From the NCBI RefSeq assembly GCF_002008365.1, contig NZ_MRDL01000037.1, positions 1 to 64,000 of the forward strand: a DNA stretch of 64,000 nt. Direction: 5' to 3'. A program made the translations under genes and the position numbers. This document shows, piece by piece, positions 45,540 to 54,881 of the stretch (position 1 is the stretch's first letter; each line of letters begins with the position of its first letter). Source of the DNA: Rhizobium leguminosarum bv. viciae USDA 2370. GTDB lineage: Bacteria > Pseudomonadota > Alphaproteobacteria > Rhizobiales > Rhizobiaceae. The notes below the pieces were generated by a model. That model ran no database searches and was not told where the DNA came from. It saw only the letters and a list, made by a program, of their open reading frames with translations.

Positions 45540-46553
45540 ATGAAGGCGGTTCGGCTTTACGACGCGTTTGATCTCAGGGTCGAGGAAGTCGACAAACCTC
45601 TGTCGCCGCCCGCGGGCTACGTGACGATCGACGTTCGCGCCGCGGGCATCTGCGGCTCGGACGTTCACAACTACCGAACCGGTCAATGGATCAGCAGGCG
45701 CCCATCCACCGCTGGACACGAGTTTTGCGGGCGCGTTTCCGCGCTTGGTGAGGGTGTCGAAGGTCTCGCGATCGGTGACCTCGTCGCAGCTGACTCCCGC
45801 TTTTACTGTGGCCAATGCGAACCATGCAGATCAGGCCGCACCAATATCTGCGAACATCTCGGTTTCGTCGGCGAGGTATGCGACGGAGGATTTGCGGAGC
45901 AGGCCCAACTACCCGCTCGTCTGGTTTTCAAACACGAGCCGTCACTTGATCCTGCAGTGGCGGCCATGGCCGAACCTTTGGCTGTCGCCCTTCATGCGAT
46001 ACGACGGCTTAACCCACCCCAAGGCGAGGCGATTCTCCTAGTCGGCTGCGGGACGATAGGCGGTCTCTGCGGTTTGCTGCTTTCACATCTCCACGATGGA
46101 AAGTTGTTGTTTGCGGATTTGAATGGCAGCCGTGCCGAGATGGTGGCCGCAATTTGCGGAGGATCGGTGGTCGCACTGGATAAGTCGCAAGCAAGAACCG
46201 CACTCGGCGACGCGCGACTGCGTTACGCGGTGGATGCAACGGGAAGTACAAAAGCCATCGCGCAAGGCATCGAACTTCTGGACGGGGGCGGCGCCTTCGC
46301 TCTTGTGGGTATTAGTCATGGGAAACTGGATCTGGATCCCAATGTCCTCGTCGAGCGTGAGATTTCCCTGATTGGCTGCCATGCCTTTGAAGACGAACTC
46401 GCCGATGCCATCGCGATGTTGCCAAAGCTGCAGCCTGCACTTCTGCAATTTAGCGAGATCCTGAACTCACTCGACGGAATTCCTGATGCATACCACCGAC
46501 TGATCGATGGTCGTTCAACCAAAATAAAGACGATCATTCGAATAGCCGATTGA
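45540..46553 (+). CDS. Zinc-dependent alcohol dehydrogenase (HpsP-like candidate)
   Basis: A 337-residue medium-chain dehydrogenase. Catalytic zinc ligands are in AAGICGSDVHNY and AGHEFCGRVSALGEGVEGL. The structural zinc set CGQCEPCRSGRTNIC is complete, and a GCGTIGGLCG Rossmann turn follows. Similar to L-threonine/sorbitol-type dehydrogenases. The ATG at 45540 is four bases after the upstream stop, so it is co-translated. In sulfonate clusters a zinc dehydrogenase (HpsP) works with HpsO on the C2 hydroxyl; assigned by context. Confidence 0.9.
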   Translation: MKAVRLYDAFDLRVEEVDKPLSPPAGYVTIDVRAAGICGSDVHNYRTGQWISRRPSTAGHEFCGRVSALGEGVEGLAIGDLVAADSRFYCGQCEPCRSGRTNICEHLGFVGEVCDGGFAEQAQLPARLVFKHEPSLDPAVAAMAEPLAVALHAIRRLNPPQGEAILLVGCGTIGGLCGLLLSHLHDGKLLFADLNGSRAEMVAAICGGSVVALDKSQARTALGDARLRYAVDATGSTKAIAQGIELLDGGGAFALVGISHGKLDLDPNVLVEREISLIGCHAFEDELADAIAMLPKLQPALLQFSEILNSLDGIPDAYHRLIDGRSTKIKTIIRIAD

Positions 46554-46589
46554 TCGAGCACACGCCTCGGCGTGAGACGGAGATAGAAA

Positions 46590-47321
46590 TTGCCCGGCCT
46601 TTCAAACACCGCGCTGCCGCTCTACGAAAAGGTCAAGGACTTCGTGCTCGACAATATCGGGAACGGCAACTGGCCACAGAACGAGAAGCTTCCGTCCGAG
46701 CACGAGTTGACGTCTTCGCTCGGCGTTTCTCGCATGACGGTCCATCGCGCGCTTCGTGAACTGACCGCCGAAGGCTATCTGCGCAGGGTCCAGGGGGTCG
46801 GGACGTTCGTCTCGCCTCCCAAAGCACAGTCGACACTCATCGAGATCAGCAACATCATCAGCGAGATCAAGGCGCGTGGAAGCCAACACCGCGCGGAGGT
46901 GATCCTGCTCGAGCGGATCGAGCGGCCGGATCAAATGCTATTGGACGCGTTCGAGTTCAGAAAGCTTTGCCCCGTCGATCACTCGATGGTCGTTCACTAC
47001 GAGAATGGCGTCCCTGTTCAGCTGGAGGAGCGCTATGTCAATACAGAGCTGGTAAAGAACTATCTCGATCAGGATTTTACGTCCATCGGCACCTACGATT
47101 ACCTTCAGCACAGCACACCCCTAACCGAAGTCGAGCATCTCATCAGCGCCATCCCGGCGACGGAGAGACATGCACGCCTCCTGCACATTCGTGAGCGCGA
47201 TAGCTGCCTGGTCCTCAACCGAAAAACGTGGACGGGGCAGGCGATCGCAACGGTCAATACCTTCACCTATGTCGGCAGCCGCTATTCGCTTGGCAGCAGA
47301 TACTTACCGCCCAAAAAATGA
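46590..47321 (+). CDS. GntR/HutC family transcriptional regulator
   Basis: A 243-residue regulator starting at TTG (46590) with GGAG seven bases upstream. Winged HTH, residues 5-70: LPLYEKVKDFVLDNI, PSEHELTSSLGVSRMTVHRA, GYLRRVQGVGTFVSPP. The effector domain is of UTRA/HutC type (PVQLEERYVN; IPATERHARLLHIRERDSCL). Members bind small acids or imidazoles. Situated within the catabolic operon, it probably controls it through the TGTATAGACA sites. Confidence 0.92.
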   Translation: MPGLSNTALPLYEKVKDFVLDNIGNGNWPQNEKLPSEHELTSSLGVSRMTVHRALRELTAEGYLRRVQGVGTFVSPPKAQSTLIEISNIISEIKARGSQHRAEVILLERIERPDQMLLDAFEFRKLCPVDHSMVVHYENGVPVQLEERYVNTELVKNYLDQDFTSIGTYDYLQHSTPLTEVEHLISAIPATERHARLLHIRERDSCLVLNRKTWTGQAIATVNTFTYVGSRYSLGSRYLPPKK

Positions 47322-47353
47322 AAACCTTCGCGTCATTGCAGGAGTGAGAGAGC

Positions 47354-48643
47354 ATGGGGCAGCCCAACAGTCGGACGGCAGCCATACGGGAAAATGCCAA
47401 GAGGGGCGACGGCAGTGCCGAAGCTCTTCTTGCCGACCTGTTGCGAGATCTGTTTGGGGTCGACGCACGCGATCTGGCGATCAACCACGATCAATACAGC
47501 CTCAATTCACTGAATGGCTTCTTCGAGGCCGACGGAAAGCCCTACTTCTTCAAATTCCATCAGGAGGAAAACGAGGAGGAGATGAGCGGTGAGTACTATC
47601 GCGCCGACATTCTTGCCAAGGCCGGCCTGCCGGTAGATCAGCCGCTTATGATGTCGACCCTTCCAGGCGAGCAGATCCTCGTCTACAGGCGCAGGACCGA
47701 TCCGCGCTTTTCCGATGCTCTGCGTACCCTCGACGGGCTTCATGATGAGCAAATGGCACGCCAGGCCGTGGATGCGGAGCGCCGGCTCAATGAGACCGTC
47801 CTATCGGTCTATCTGAGGACGTTGCATCCTGTCACTCCAGATGCGGTCATGAAGGAGCCGGTTCATCGCCTGTTCCGCGATCGACTGGTGACAGCCCCGA
47901 AAGGGACCTACCCTGGAGGGCGGCTGGAGAGTTTTTATGTCGGCAAGACATTTGACTTTCCAGGCGTCACGCTTTCCTGGGATTCGCTCTCGAAAGCCCG
48001 CTTTGTCATCAATGGCATCGAGTATAGCGAAACTCTCGGCCAACTTTTCGACGCCGCGCATGAAAGACTGAACCCTGTCCGTCTGGCCGATAGTGGCGGG
48101 GTGACGGCACACGGCGACGCTCATAACGCCAATGTCTGGTTCGAACGGCGCGAAGGGCGCGCGAGCCTGTCCTTCTTTGACCCAGCCTTTGCCGGCGAGC
48201 ACATCCCGACGCTTCTGGCGGAGGTGAAGACGACCTTCCACAATATCCTCGCCCATCCCTACTGGCTCTACGATCCGGCTCTTGCCGAACAGAAATTCAA
48301 GGCCACAGCCAACTACGAGAACGGCCGTCTCTTTGCGGATTTCGATTGGAAGCTGACCCCGGTTCGCAAGGCGCTTTTGGAAACGAAGGCCGAAGCAATG
48401 TGGAAGCCATTGCTTGCCGCCCTCAAACAGCGCGACATGCTTCCTCAAGACTGGCGAAAAGTTGTCCGGCTCGGGCTTTTCCTATGCCCGACGCTTGTCA
48501 TGAACCTGCGCGCAGGTGCGACAAGCCACAATCCGACATCCTCCCTGATCGGGCTTTCTGTGGCCATGATGGTCGGCTCGGAGCCTGATGAGGGCGAGGA
48601 CCTGATGACCCGCTTCCTCGCAACGATAGATCCGGAGGGGTAG
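47354..48643 (+). CDS. Phosphotransferase (APH-like) protein
   Basis: A 429-residue soluble protein. The central region has VTAHGDAHNANVWFERREGR then LSFFDPAFAGEH, an aminoglycoside-phosphotransferase/choline-kinase-like catalytic loop (HGDxHxxN) and metal-binding D. The N-terminal lobe has KPYFFKFHQEENEEEMSGE with the ATP lysine. It could phosphorylate an uptake substrate or intermediate; no direct evidence for the pathway step. Start at ATG 47354 with AGGAG. No equivalent is known to me in hps clusters, so its presence is odd. Confidence 0.7.
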   Translation: MGQPNSRTAAIRENAKRGDGSAEALLADLLRDLFGVDARDLAINHDQYSLNSLNGFFEADGKPYFFKFHQEENEEEMSGEYYRADILAKAGLPVDQPLMMSTLPGEQILVYRRRTDPRFSDALRTLDGLHDEQMARQAVDAERRLNETVLSVYLRTLHPVTPDAVMKEPVHRLFRDRLVTAPKGTYPGGRLESFYVGKTFDFPGVTLSWDSLSKARFVINGIEYSETLGQLFDAAHERLNPVRLADSGGVTAHGDAHNANVWFERREGRASLSFFDPAFAGEHIPTLLAEVKTTFHNILAHPYWLYDPALAEQKFKATANYENGRLFADFDWKLTPVRKALLETKAEAMWKPLLAALKQRDMLPQDWRKVVRLGLFLCPTLVMNLRAGATSHNPTSSLIGLSVAMMVGSEPDEGEDLMTRFLATIDPEG

Positions 48644-48646
48644 ATC

Positions 48647-49792
48647 GTGACGATCGTCAATATCGATGACCTCCGGCTGGCCGCTCGCAAGCGATTGCCG
48701 AAGCTCTTCTTTGACTACATCGACGGCGGCTCCTTTGCGGAGGAAACCTATCGTCGAAACAGGGACGATTTCTCGCTTTTGCAACTGCGTCAGAACGTCC
48801 TCGGCAACTATGCCGAGCCTGATCTGGCGACCGAATACCTCGGGCGACGCCATCCTCTTCCATTCATGCTGGGGCCGGTCGGCTTTCTTGGCCTTTACGC
48901 GAGAAACGGAGAACAAAAGGCAGCCTGTGCCGCTCACGCTGCCGGCATCCCCTTCTGCCTTTCGACCTTCTCGATCGCGTCGCTGGCAGACCTCCGGCAG
49001 GCGACAGACGGTGTGCTACATTTTCAGCTTTACGTGCTCGACGACCGCGCGCTTTGCGAGGAGTTTCTAAGCGCTGCGGAAGAGGCCGGTGTCGAGGCGC
49101 TGTACGTGACCGTCGATACGGCCATCACCGCCATCCGCGAACGTGATGTGCGAAACGGCTTCCGATCTCTTACGCGTGTCACACCTCGACTGTTCGCCAG
49201 TCTATGCCGGAAGCCTGGCTGGTTGTTCGATATCGGTCGCGGCGGCATGCCCTCCGTTCGGGCGGTCGAGCATCGCACCGACTTCGGGAGGGGAGCGCTC
49301 GAACAGGCCGCCAATCTTTCCAGGCGCATCGACAAAAGGCTCGCATGGAAGGACATCGAGGCATTGCGCGACCGGTGGAAAGGCAAACTGATTATTAAGG
49401 GCATCCTTTCACCTGAGGATGCCAAAAAGGCACAGGCGATCGGCGTCGACGGCATTGTGGTCTCGAACCATGGCGGTCGCCAACTCGATGGCGCCATGAG
49501 CACGATTGCAGCGCTTCCCGACATCCGGGCCGCAGTCGGACCGGATTTCACGCTGATGCTCGACGGGGGCGTGCGAAGGGGAAGCGATATTGTCAAGGCA
49601 CTTGGAATGGGCGCCGATGGTGTCATGTTGGGTCGGGCCTATACCTACGGTCTCGCAGCTAAAGGCCAGGCCGGCGTCGACCGTGCGATCGAGACATTAC
49701 GCCGGGAGATCTCGATTACCTTGGCTTTGATGGGCGTGAGCTCCATCGCCGACTTAAAGGAACGTGGCTCGCACCTCATACTCAAACAGTAA
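48647..49792 (+). CDS. FMN-dependent alpha-hydroxy-acid dehydrogenase (LldD-like)
   Basis: A 381-residue flavoenzyme of the L-lactate dehydrogenase/glycolate oxidase family. Motifs are FFDYIDGGSFAEETYRRN at the N-terminus, LGPVGFLGLYARNGE, KGILSPEDAKKA, and the active-site histidine-arginine loop SNHGGRQLDGA, then MLDGGVRRGSDIVKALGMGA. The GTG start has GGAGGGG six bases upstream and lies three bases after the phosphotransferase stop. In the sulfonate hypothesis it would oxidise sulfolactate to sulfopyruvate; alternatively another 2-hydroxy acid. Confidence 0.9.
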   Translation: MTIVNIDDLRLAARKRLPKLFFDYIDGGSFAEETYRRNRDDFSLLQLRQNVLGNYAEPDLATEYLGRRHPLPFMLGPVGFLGLYARNGEQKAACAAHAAGIPFCLSTFSIASLADLRQATDGVLHFQLYVLDDRALCEEFLSAAEEAGVEALYVTVDTAITAIRERDVRNGFRSLTRVTPRLFASLCRKPGWLFDIGRGGMPSVRAVEHRTDFGRGALEQAANLSRRIDKRLAWKDIEALRDRWKGKLIIKGILSPEDAKKAQAIGVDGIVVSNHGGRQLDGAMSTIAALPDIRAAVGPDFTLMLDGGVRRGSDIVKALGMGADGVMLGRAYTYGLAAKGQAGVDRAIETLRREISITLALMGVSSIADLKERGSHLILKQ

Positions 49793-49917
49793 CCGCTAAC
49801 GCCGGCGAAAGGAGACAAGTACGCAATGTCCGCCACCAAGAGCTTGATGGTCGGGCGTCAAACCTAAGAAGATGCAAGCTTTGTGATCCGTTAAAATCAT
49901 CAAAAGAGGGGTTCCCA
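49793..49917 (+). other. 125-base leader before the importer genes
   Basis: Contains a 13-codon frame (49826-49867) with AGGAG upstream, perhaps by chance, and AGAGGGG before the substrate-binding gene. No hairpin of note. Confidence 0.3.
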
Positions 49918-50934
49918 ATGAACTACAAATCCATCAGCAAGCAGTTTTCCCGCGCAGCGATCGCGCTCGGGATCGTCGGCATTCTTGCCAGTGCGCAGGC
50001 TAACGCCCAGGATCAAATCCCGTCCAAACCGGAGCCGGGTACCTTCAAGATCGGCATCGAGCCCTGGCTCGGTTACGGTCAATGGCACGTCGCCGCCAGC
50101 AAGGACTTGTTCAAGAAAGCAGGCCTTGAGGATGTCGAACTTGTCAACTTCAGCGAAGACAAGGACATCAACGCGGCACTTGCCAGCGGTCAGCTCGACG
50201 CTGCCAATATCGCCACGCATACGGCCATGGCCATGGTTGCCGCCGGCCTGCCGGTGAAGATCGTCTCGCTTCTTGATTTCAGCCTGAAGGCGGACGCGAT
50301 CCTGGCCGGAAGCGACATCAAGAGCGTCGCTGACCTCAAGGGTAAGAACATCGCCTTCGAGGAAGGCACGACAAGCGACATCCTGCTGAACTACGCGCTT
50401 GCCAGCAACGGTATGACGATCGACGATATCGTCCGCGTGCCGATGCCGGCAGCTGATGCTGGAACGGCACTGATTGCAGGCCGTGTTCCCGTCGCGGTCA
50501 CCTACGAGCCCTACATTTCAACGGCGCTGGCCCAGGACAAGAATATCAAGCTGCTTTTTGAAGCCGGCAAGGATCCGGGCCTAGTCTCCGACGTTCTCGT
50601 CGTTCGCGAGGAGGTGCTGAAGCAGAAGCCTGGGCAGGTTCTGGCCATGATCAAGGCCTGGGACATGGCTCTGGCCGACTACAAGGCCAATACCGAGGAG
50701 GACCGCACCATCATCTCGAAGGCCGTAGGCGCCTCCCCGGATGATCTGAAAACGGCTTTCGACGGTGTCCAATACTACAGCTCTGCCGAAGCAGCCAAGG
50801 CCTTTGCCGGTGACTTCAAGACCAAGACCTTCGCCGACGTTCTGAAGGCGGCCAAAACAGCCGGCCTCGTGACCCAGGACGTTTCCGCCGACAGCATGAT
50901 CGACACATCGTTTGTCGATGCAGCGAACAAGTGA
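49918..50934 (+). CDS. ABC substrate-binding protein (NitT/TauT/sulfonate type)
   Basis: A 338-residue periplasmic protein with a signal peptide cleaved about ANA|QD at residue 30. The mature chain has TFKIGIEPWLGYGQWHVAAS and ISTALAQDKN, the SsuA/TauA-type periplasmic fold for sulfonates, nitrate and thiamine precursors. Preceded by AGAGGGG. With the following permease and ATPase it forms a full importer; substrate is inferred as an organosulfonate. Confidence 0.88.
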   Translation: MNYKSISKQFSRAAIALGIVGILASAQANAQDQIPSKPEPGTFKIGIEPWLGYGQWHVAASKDLFKKAGLEDVELVNFSEDKDINAALASGQLDAANIATHTAMAMVAAGLPVKIVSLLDFSLKADAILAGSDIKSVADLKGKNIAFEEGTTSDILLNYALASNGMTIDDIVRVPMPAADAGTALIAGRVPVAVTYEPYISTALAQDKNIKLLFEAGKDPGLVSDVLVVREEVLKQKPGQVLAMIKAWDMALADYKANTEEDRTIISKAVGASPDDLKTAFDGVQYYSSAEAAKAFAGDFKTKTFADVLKAAKTAGLVTQDVSADSMIDTSFVDAANK

Positions 50935-50958
50935 CCTCTGGCCACCAACGGGACCGTA

Positions 50959-51819
50959 ATGTCTAGCTCAGAATTGTCGTCCACAACGAAAGAAAGGTCC
51001 CGCGCGCCATCGCGCGCGGGCGTCGGTAGACCACCTGGTGCCTTTCGGATCGGGGATCCGATCAGCGGCCGGTCGTTTTTTCTGATTGCCGTTGCCGTCT
51101 TTGCGCTGCTGTTTGCCGTGTGGTGGGTTGCTACCATCACCGGCTGGGTGAAACCGATTTTTCTGCCCTCGCCCGGAGCGGTGTGGGCCAAGATGATGGA
51201 ACTGGCGGTCGATGGCACGCTGTGGACGGATGCCGGGATCAGCATCTATCGCATGCTCGTCGGATTTCTTATTGCATCGGCCCTGGCGATCCCGATCGGG
51301 ATCATGATCGGCTGTTTCAAGACGTGGGAAGCGGCTATTGAGCCCTTTGTCGACTTCGTTCGTTACATGCCGGTTGTCGCCTTCGTTCCGCTGACCATAC
51401 TGTGGGCAGGAACAAGCGATATCCAGAAGTTCGTCATCATCTTTATCGGAACCTTCTTCCAGCAGGTACTGATGGTCATGGACAGCGTCAAGCGTGTGCC
51501 GACCGACTTCGTCGGACTGGGCCGTACGCTCGGAATGTCAGAAACCAGGATCCTGCGCCGCATCGTCCTGCCGTCTGCCCTCCCCGGCATCTGGGACACG
51601 CTGCGCATCAGCCTCGGCTGGGCCTGGACCTGGCTTGTGCTGGCAGAACTTGTGGCGGCGACGTCCGGCCTCGGCTATCGGATCGTCGTCTCTCAGCGAT
51701 ATTTCCAGACGCAGACGATCATTGGTTACATCCTGCTCCTTGGCTTGCTCGGTCTGATCACAGACCAAAGCATGAAGGCCCTGGAGCGCATCTTCTTCCG
51801 TTACGCTGCAAGGCATTGA
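50959..51819 (+). CDS. ABC permease (SsuC/TauC type)
   Basis: A 286-residue inner-membrane permease with about six helices. The coupling EAA loop is near residues 195-215 (GRTLGMSETRILRRIVLPSA). The N-terminal 40 residues are a polar, disordered tail (SSTTKERSRAPSRAG). The end RYFQTQTIIGYILLLGLLGL is typical for TauC/SsuC. One-base gap to the ATPase gene. Confidence 0.92.
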   Translation: MSSSELSSTTKERSRAPSRAGVGRPPGAFRIGDPISGRSFFLIAVAVFALLFAVWWVATITGWVKPIFLPSPGAVWAKMMELAVDGTLWTDAGISIYRMLVGFLIASALAIPIGIMIGCFKTWEAAIEPFVDFVRYMPVVAFVPLTILWAGTSDIQKFVIIFIGTFFQQVLMVMDSVKRVPTDFVGLGRTLGMSETRILRRIVLPSALPGIWDTLRISLGWAWTWLVLAELVAATSGLGYRIVVSQRYFQTQTIIGYILLLGLLGLITDQSMKALERIFFRYAARH

Positions 51820-51820
51820 G

Positions 51821-52603
51821 ATGAGCGAACCCAAACTAAAGATCGAGGGTCTGAACAAATGGTATGGTGGCAGGAAGAGCCCCGTCCACGCCCTCAGCGG
51901 TATCGACCTGGAACTCGCTGACAACGAATTCGTCTCCTTGGTCGGTGCTTCCGGCTGCGGCAAGAGTACGCTGCTGTCGATCGTCGCCGGACTTCAGGGC
52001 TTCGACAATGGCCTTCTTCTGACGGATGGAGCGCCGATCGTCGGTCCCGGGCTCGATCGCGGCGTTGTCTTCCAATCCTACACGCTGTTGCCGTGGCTGA
52101 CCGCGCAGCAGAATGTTGAATTCGCCCTGCAGGCGGCCGGGTTGCCGACTGCCGAGTGCCGGGATGTCGCCCGCCACCACATTGAACTGGTGAAGCTCAC
52201 CAAGTTCGCCGATGCATTTCCGTCGCAACTGTCGGGTGGCATGAAGCAGCGCGTCGCCATTGCACGTGCCCTGTCCTATCGACCGAAAATGCTATTGATG
52301 GATGAGCCGTTCGGCGCGCTCGACGCTCTGACCCGACACCAGATGCAGGAACTGCTGACCCAAATCTGGGAAGAGCATCGGCTGACCGTCCTGTTCGTCA
52401 CGCACGATGTCGAAGAAGCCGTCTATCTGTCCGACCGAATTGTGGCGATGAGCATCAATCCGGGACGCATCAACGCGACTTTCCACGTCGGGCTTTCCCG
52501 TCCACGAAACCAGGACATGATTGCAACGTCGGAATTCGTTGCTCTTCAAAAGCAGGTTCTTGCCGCAATACGCTCCGGGTCGCAAAGCGAGTTCGAGCAT
52601 TGA
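51821..52603 (+). CDS. ABC ATPase (SsuB/TauB type)
   Basis: A 260-residue nucleotide-binding subunit. Walker A GASGCGKST, Q-loop FQSYTLLPW, ABC signature LSGGMKQR, Walker B LLMDEPFGALD and the H-loop VTHDVEEA are all present. Energises import with the upstream permease and binding protein. Confidence 0.95.
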   Translation: MSEPKLKIEGLNKWYGGRKSPVHALSGIDLELADNEFVSLVGASGCGKSTLLSIVAGLQGFDNGLLLTDGAPIVGPGLDRGVVFQSYTLLPWLTAQQNVEFALQAAGLPTAECRDVARHHIELVKLTKFADAFPSQLSGGMKQRVAIARALSYRPKMLLMDEPFGALDALTRHQMQELLTQIWEEHRLTVLFVTHDVEEAVYLSDRIVAMSINPGRINATFHVGLSRPRNQDMIATSEFVALQKQVLAAIRSGSQSEFEH

Positions 52604-52658
52604 TTCAGCCGACGCGGGGCAGCGTCTCCGCATTCGACCTTAATTCAAAGGAAAAGCC

Positions 52659-53840
52659 GTGTTCGAAACCCTCACTGCCGCGCCGCCAGACAAGATCCTC
52701 AGCCTCTCGGCTCTGTACAGAAATGACGCACGGCCGACGAAAATGGATCTCGGCGTCGGCGTCTACAAGGATTCGCAGGGTGCGACCGTCATCATGCGGG
52801 CCGTGCGTGACGCTGAGAAGCGCCTCTATGAAAGCCAGACGAGCAAGACCTATGTCGGCATGGCAGGCGATGAGGGTTTCAACAAGGCCATGCTGAAGCT
52901 GGTCTTTGGCGAGAAGGCCGATCTCTCGCGCATGTTCGCCTGCCAGACAGCGGGCGGCTCGGGCGCACTCCGCACGATCGCCGACCTATTGGTAAAGGCC
53001 CGGCCGGACGCCACCGTCTGGCTCTCCGACCCGACCTGGGTGAATCATGTACCGATCCTGAAGGCTGCAGGCCTCAATATCGCGACCTATCCCTATTTCG
53101 ATCCCGCCAGCGGCACGGTGAAGGCCGAGGCCATGCTCAAGGGATTGAAGCAGGCAAAGGCCGGCGACATCATTCTGGTGCATGGCTGCTGCCACAACCC
53201 GACCGGCGCCAATCTGACGATCGAGCAATGGGGTCTGGTGGCGGATCTTCTCGTCGAACGCGACCTTTTTCCCTTTATCGATCTTGCCTATCAAGGCTTT
53301 GGCGACGGTTTGGAGGCAGATGCCGCCGCCGTTCGCCTGCTCGCAAGCAAGGTGCCGGAAATGGCTGTCGCCACCTCCTGCTCGAAGAACTTTTCGGTCT
53401 ACCGCGACCGCGTCGGCGCCGTCATCCTGATGGGCAGGGACGCAGAAAGTGTAAAGATCGCTGGCAGTCAGGCGCTCGCCACCACTCGCGTGCTGTATTC
53501 CATGCCGCCGGACCATGCCGCCGCCGCCGTCCGCCTTATCCTCGAGGACGATACACTGCGCGCTGACTGGAAGTCCGAACTAGAAGCTATGCGGCTTCGT
53601 ATGCTCAACCTGCGAAAGGGCTTTGCCGAAGCGCTCCGTCGCCAGTCCAACACCTCGCGCTTCGACTTTATTGCCGACCATCGGGGTATGTTCTCGCGGC
53701 TCGGCCTGACCGAAGCGCAGGTCGACCGCCTGCGAGATGAATTCGGCATCTATATGGTTGGTGATTCCCGCTTCAATGTCGCGGGCCTCAGGGAAGACCG
53801 GCTCGACGACCTCGCCAAGGCTGTTGTTTCGGTGCTCTGA
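52659..53840 (+). CDS. Class I aminotransferase (aspartate/aromatic type)
   Basis: A 393-residue PLP enzyme of the aspartate/tyrosine transaminase group: LGVGVYKDSQGATVIMRAVR, HGCCHNPTGANL, IDLAYQGFGDGLE, and the Schiff-base lysine in SCSKNFSVYRDRVG. The GTG start has AAGGA six bases upstream. Downstream of the importer genes. In the sulfonate model it would aminate sulfopyruvate to cysteate, a known side reaction of aspartate aminotransferases; aromatic or imidazole pyruvate is the alternative. Confidence 0.9.
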   Translation: MFETLTAAPPDKILSLSALYRNDARPTKMDLGVGVYKDSQGATVIMRAVRDAEKRLYESQTSKTYVGMAGDEGFNKAMLKLVFGEKADLSRMFACQTAGGSGALRTIADLLVKARPDATVWLSDPTWVNHVPILKAAGLNIATYPYFDPASGTVKAEAMLKGLKQAKAGDIILVHGCCHNPTGANLTIEQWGLVADLLVERDLFPFIDLAYQGFGDGLEADAAAVRLLASKVPEMAVATSCSKNFSVYRDRVGAVILMGRDAESVKIAGSQALATTRVLYSMPPDHAAAAVRLILEDDTLRADWKSELEAMRLRMLNLRKGFAEALRRQSNTSRFDFIADHRGMFSRLGLTEAQVDRLRDEFGIYMVGDSRFNVAGLREDRLDDLAKAVVSVL

Positions 53841-54881
53841 GCCCAAGGACCTGCCAGTTCAGTGGGCGAAGCTGTGGGCGTCTTCTGCTAACTTGAACGG
53901 GTCAATCTGCAAATGAAGCGTCAACGCCATTCGCTATCGCAGAACGCGTTCTGAAACGGTGCGACACGGCCGTGATGCCTGGATGAACGGCAAGCCACGC
54001 TTCCGCCGTTGCCATCTCGCGGTCGGGCAACAACCCCACGATGCTCCGCCTCTATAAATCACAGACTATGCTGCCGTAGCGGCAGCTGCGACGCCAGGCC
54101 CAGTCACAGATGCCAATGACATTCAGCGTTTCCGTTGGAGCGCGCGCGCGCCGACGGACGACGCGGAGCAACCCTTGAAGTGCAGTTTGGAGCACCGCTG
54201 CACCTTGCAACAACAAGGGCGTTTCACTGAGCGAAAAGGACGAACGTCACCCCAAAGGTATTTCGACAATTAGTGCAGATCTGGGTGACCTGGCTGGAGG
54301 CTAGGGCGCAAGCGATTTCCAGTGTTCTGAGGCTTGCAATCCCGCCAATTTTCGGGATGCGCTCGCTTCTTGCCGGGTTCCGGATTTCGTCGGGGGCACC
54401 TGGAATAACGATCACTTTCTCAACCGAGATCGGCCAGCTCGTGCCCTTCGATATCGTCATCCCGAAAACATCTGGGGATGATGGGATTCCCTCATTTCCC
54501 TCAACATTCTTTCAAGAATGCAAGTGAGCTCCTTGCCAGAATGATGGATTGCTGCGGAATTTCGCGTAGAGATTCGTGAAGCGGTCAATTTCGCTCCACC
54601 GGAAAAACGGAACTCATGAGGAGATAGCGAATGCCATCCACGCGCTTTGCGCTCACTTGAAGGATTCGGCCAGCGCGGTGAAACAAAAGGCTCAACTGAA
54701 GCGCTGAGCCACACGAGTCCGGCTCTTATGGGCGGTTGGCGGCCGCGCCGGCGCTTTGAAGCTGTGTGTCAGTGCGGTGAGTAACGAGATCGATCGCGAG
54801 ATAGAATAGGCTTCAGAGCAAATGCCTGGAGTTCCGGCGTGAGGAGGGTGCAGCCGGGCACCGCTTTGTGGAGGAAGTAAA
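53841..54881. other. 1.04-kb gap, no gene supported
   Basis: Several short frames are open on each strand, but none has a ribosome site plus family motif. The last 100 bases hold the leader and GGAGG site of the sugar-binding protein. A short frame at about 54610-54708 (THEEIANAIHALCAHLKDSA) has coding-like composition but no start. Confidence 0.4.

Noticed and set aside
49826..49867. 13-codon leader peptide with AGGAG
   Set aside because: Too short to support; no attenuator hairpin or regulatory codon run follows.
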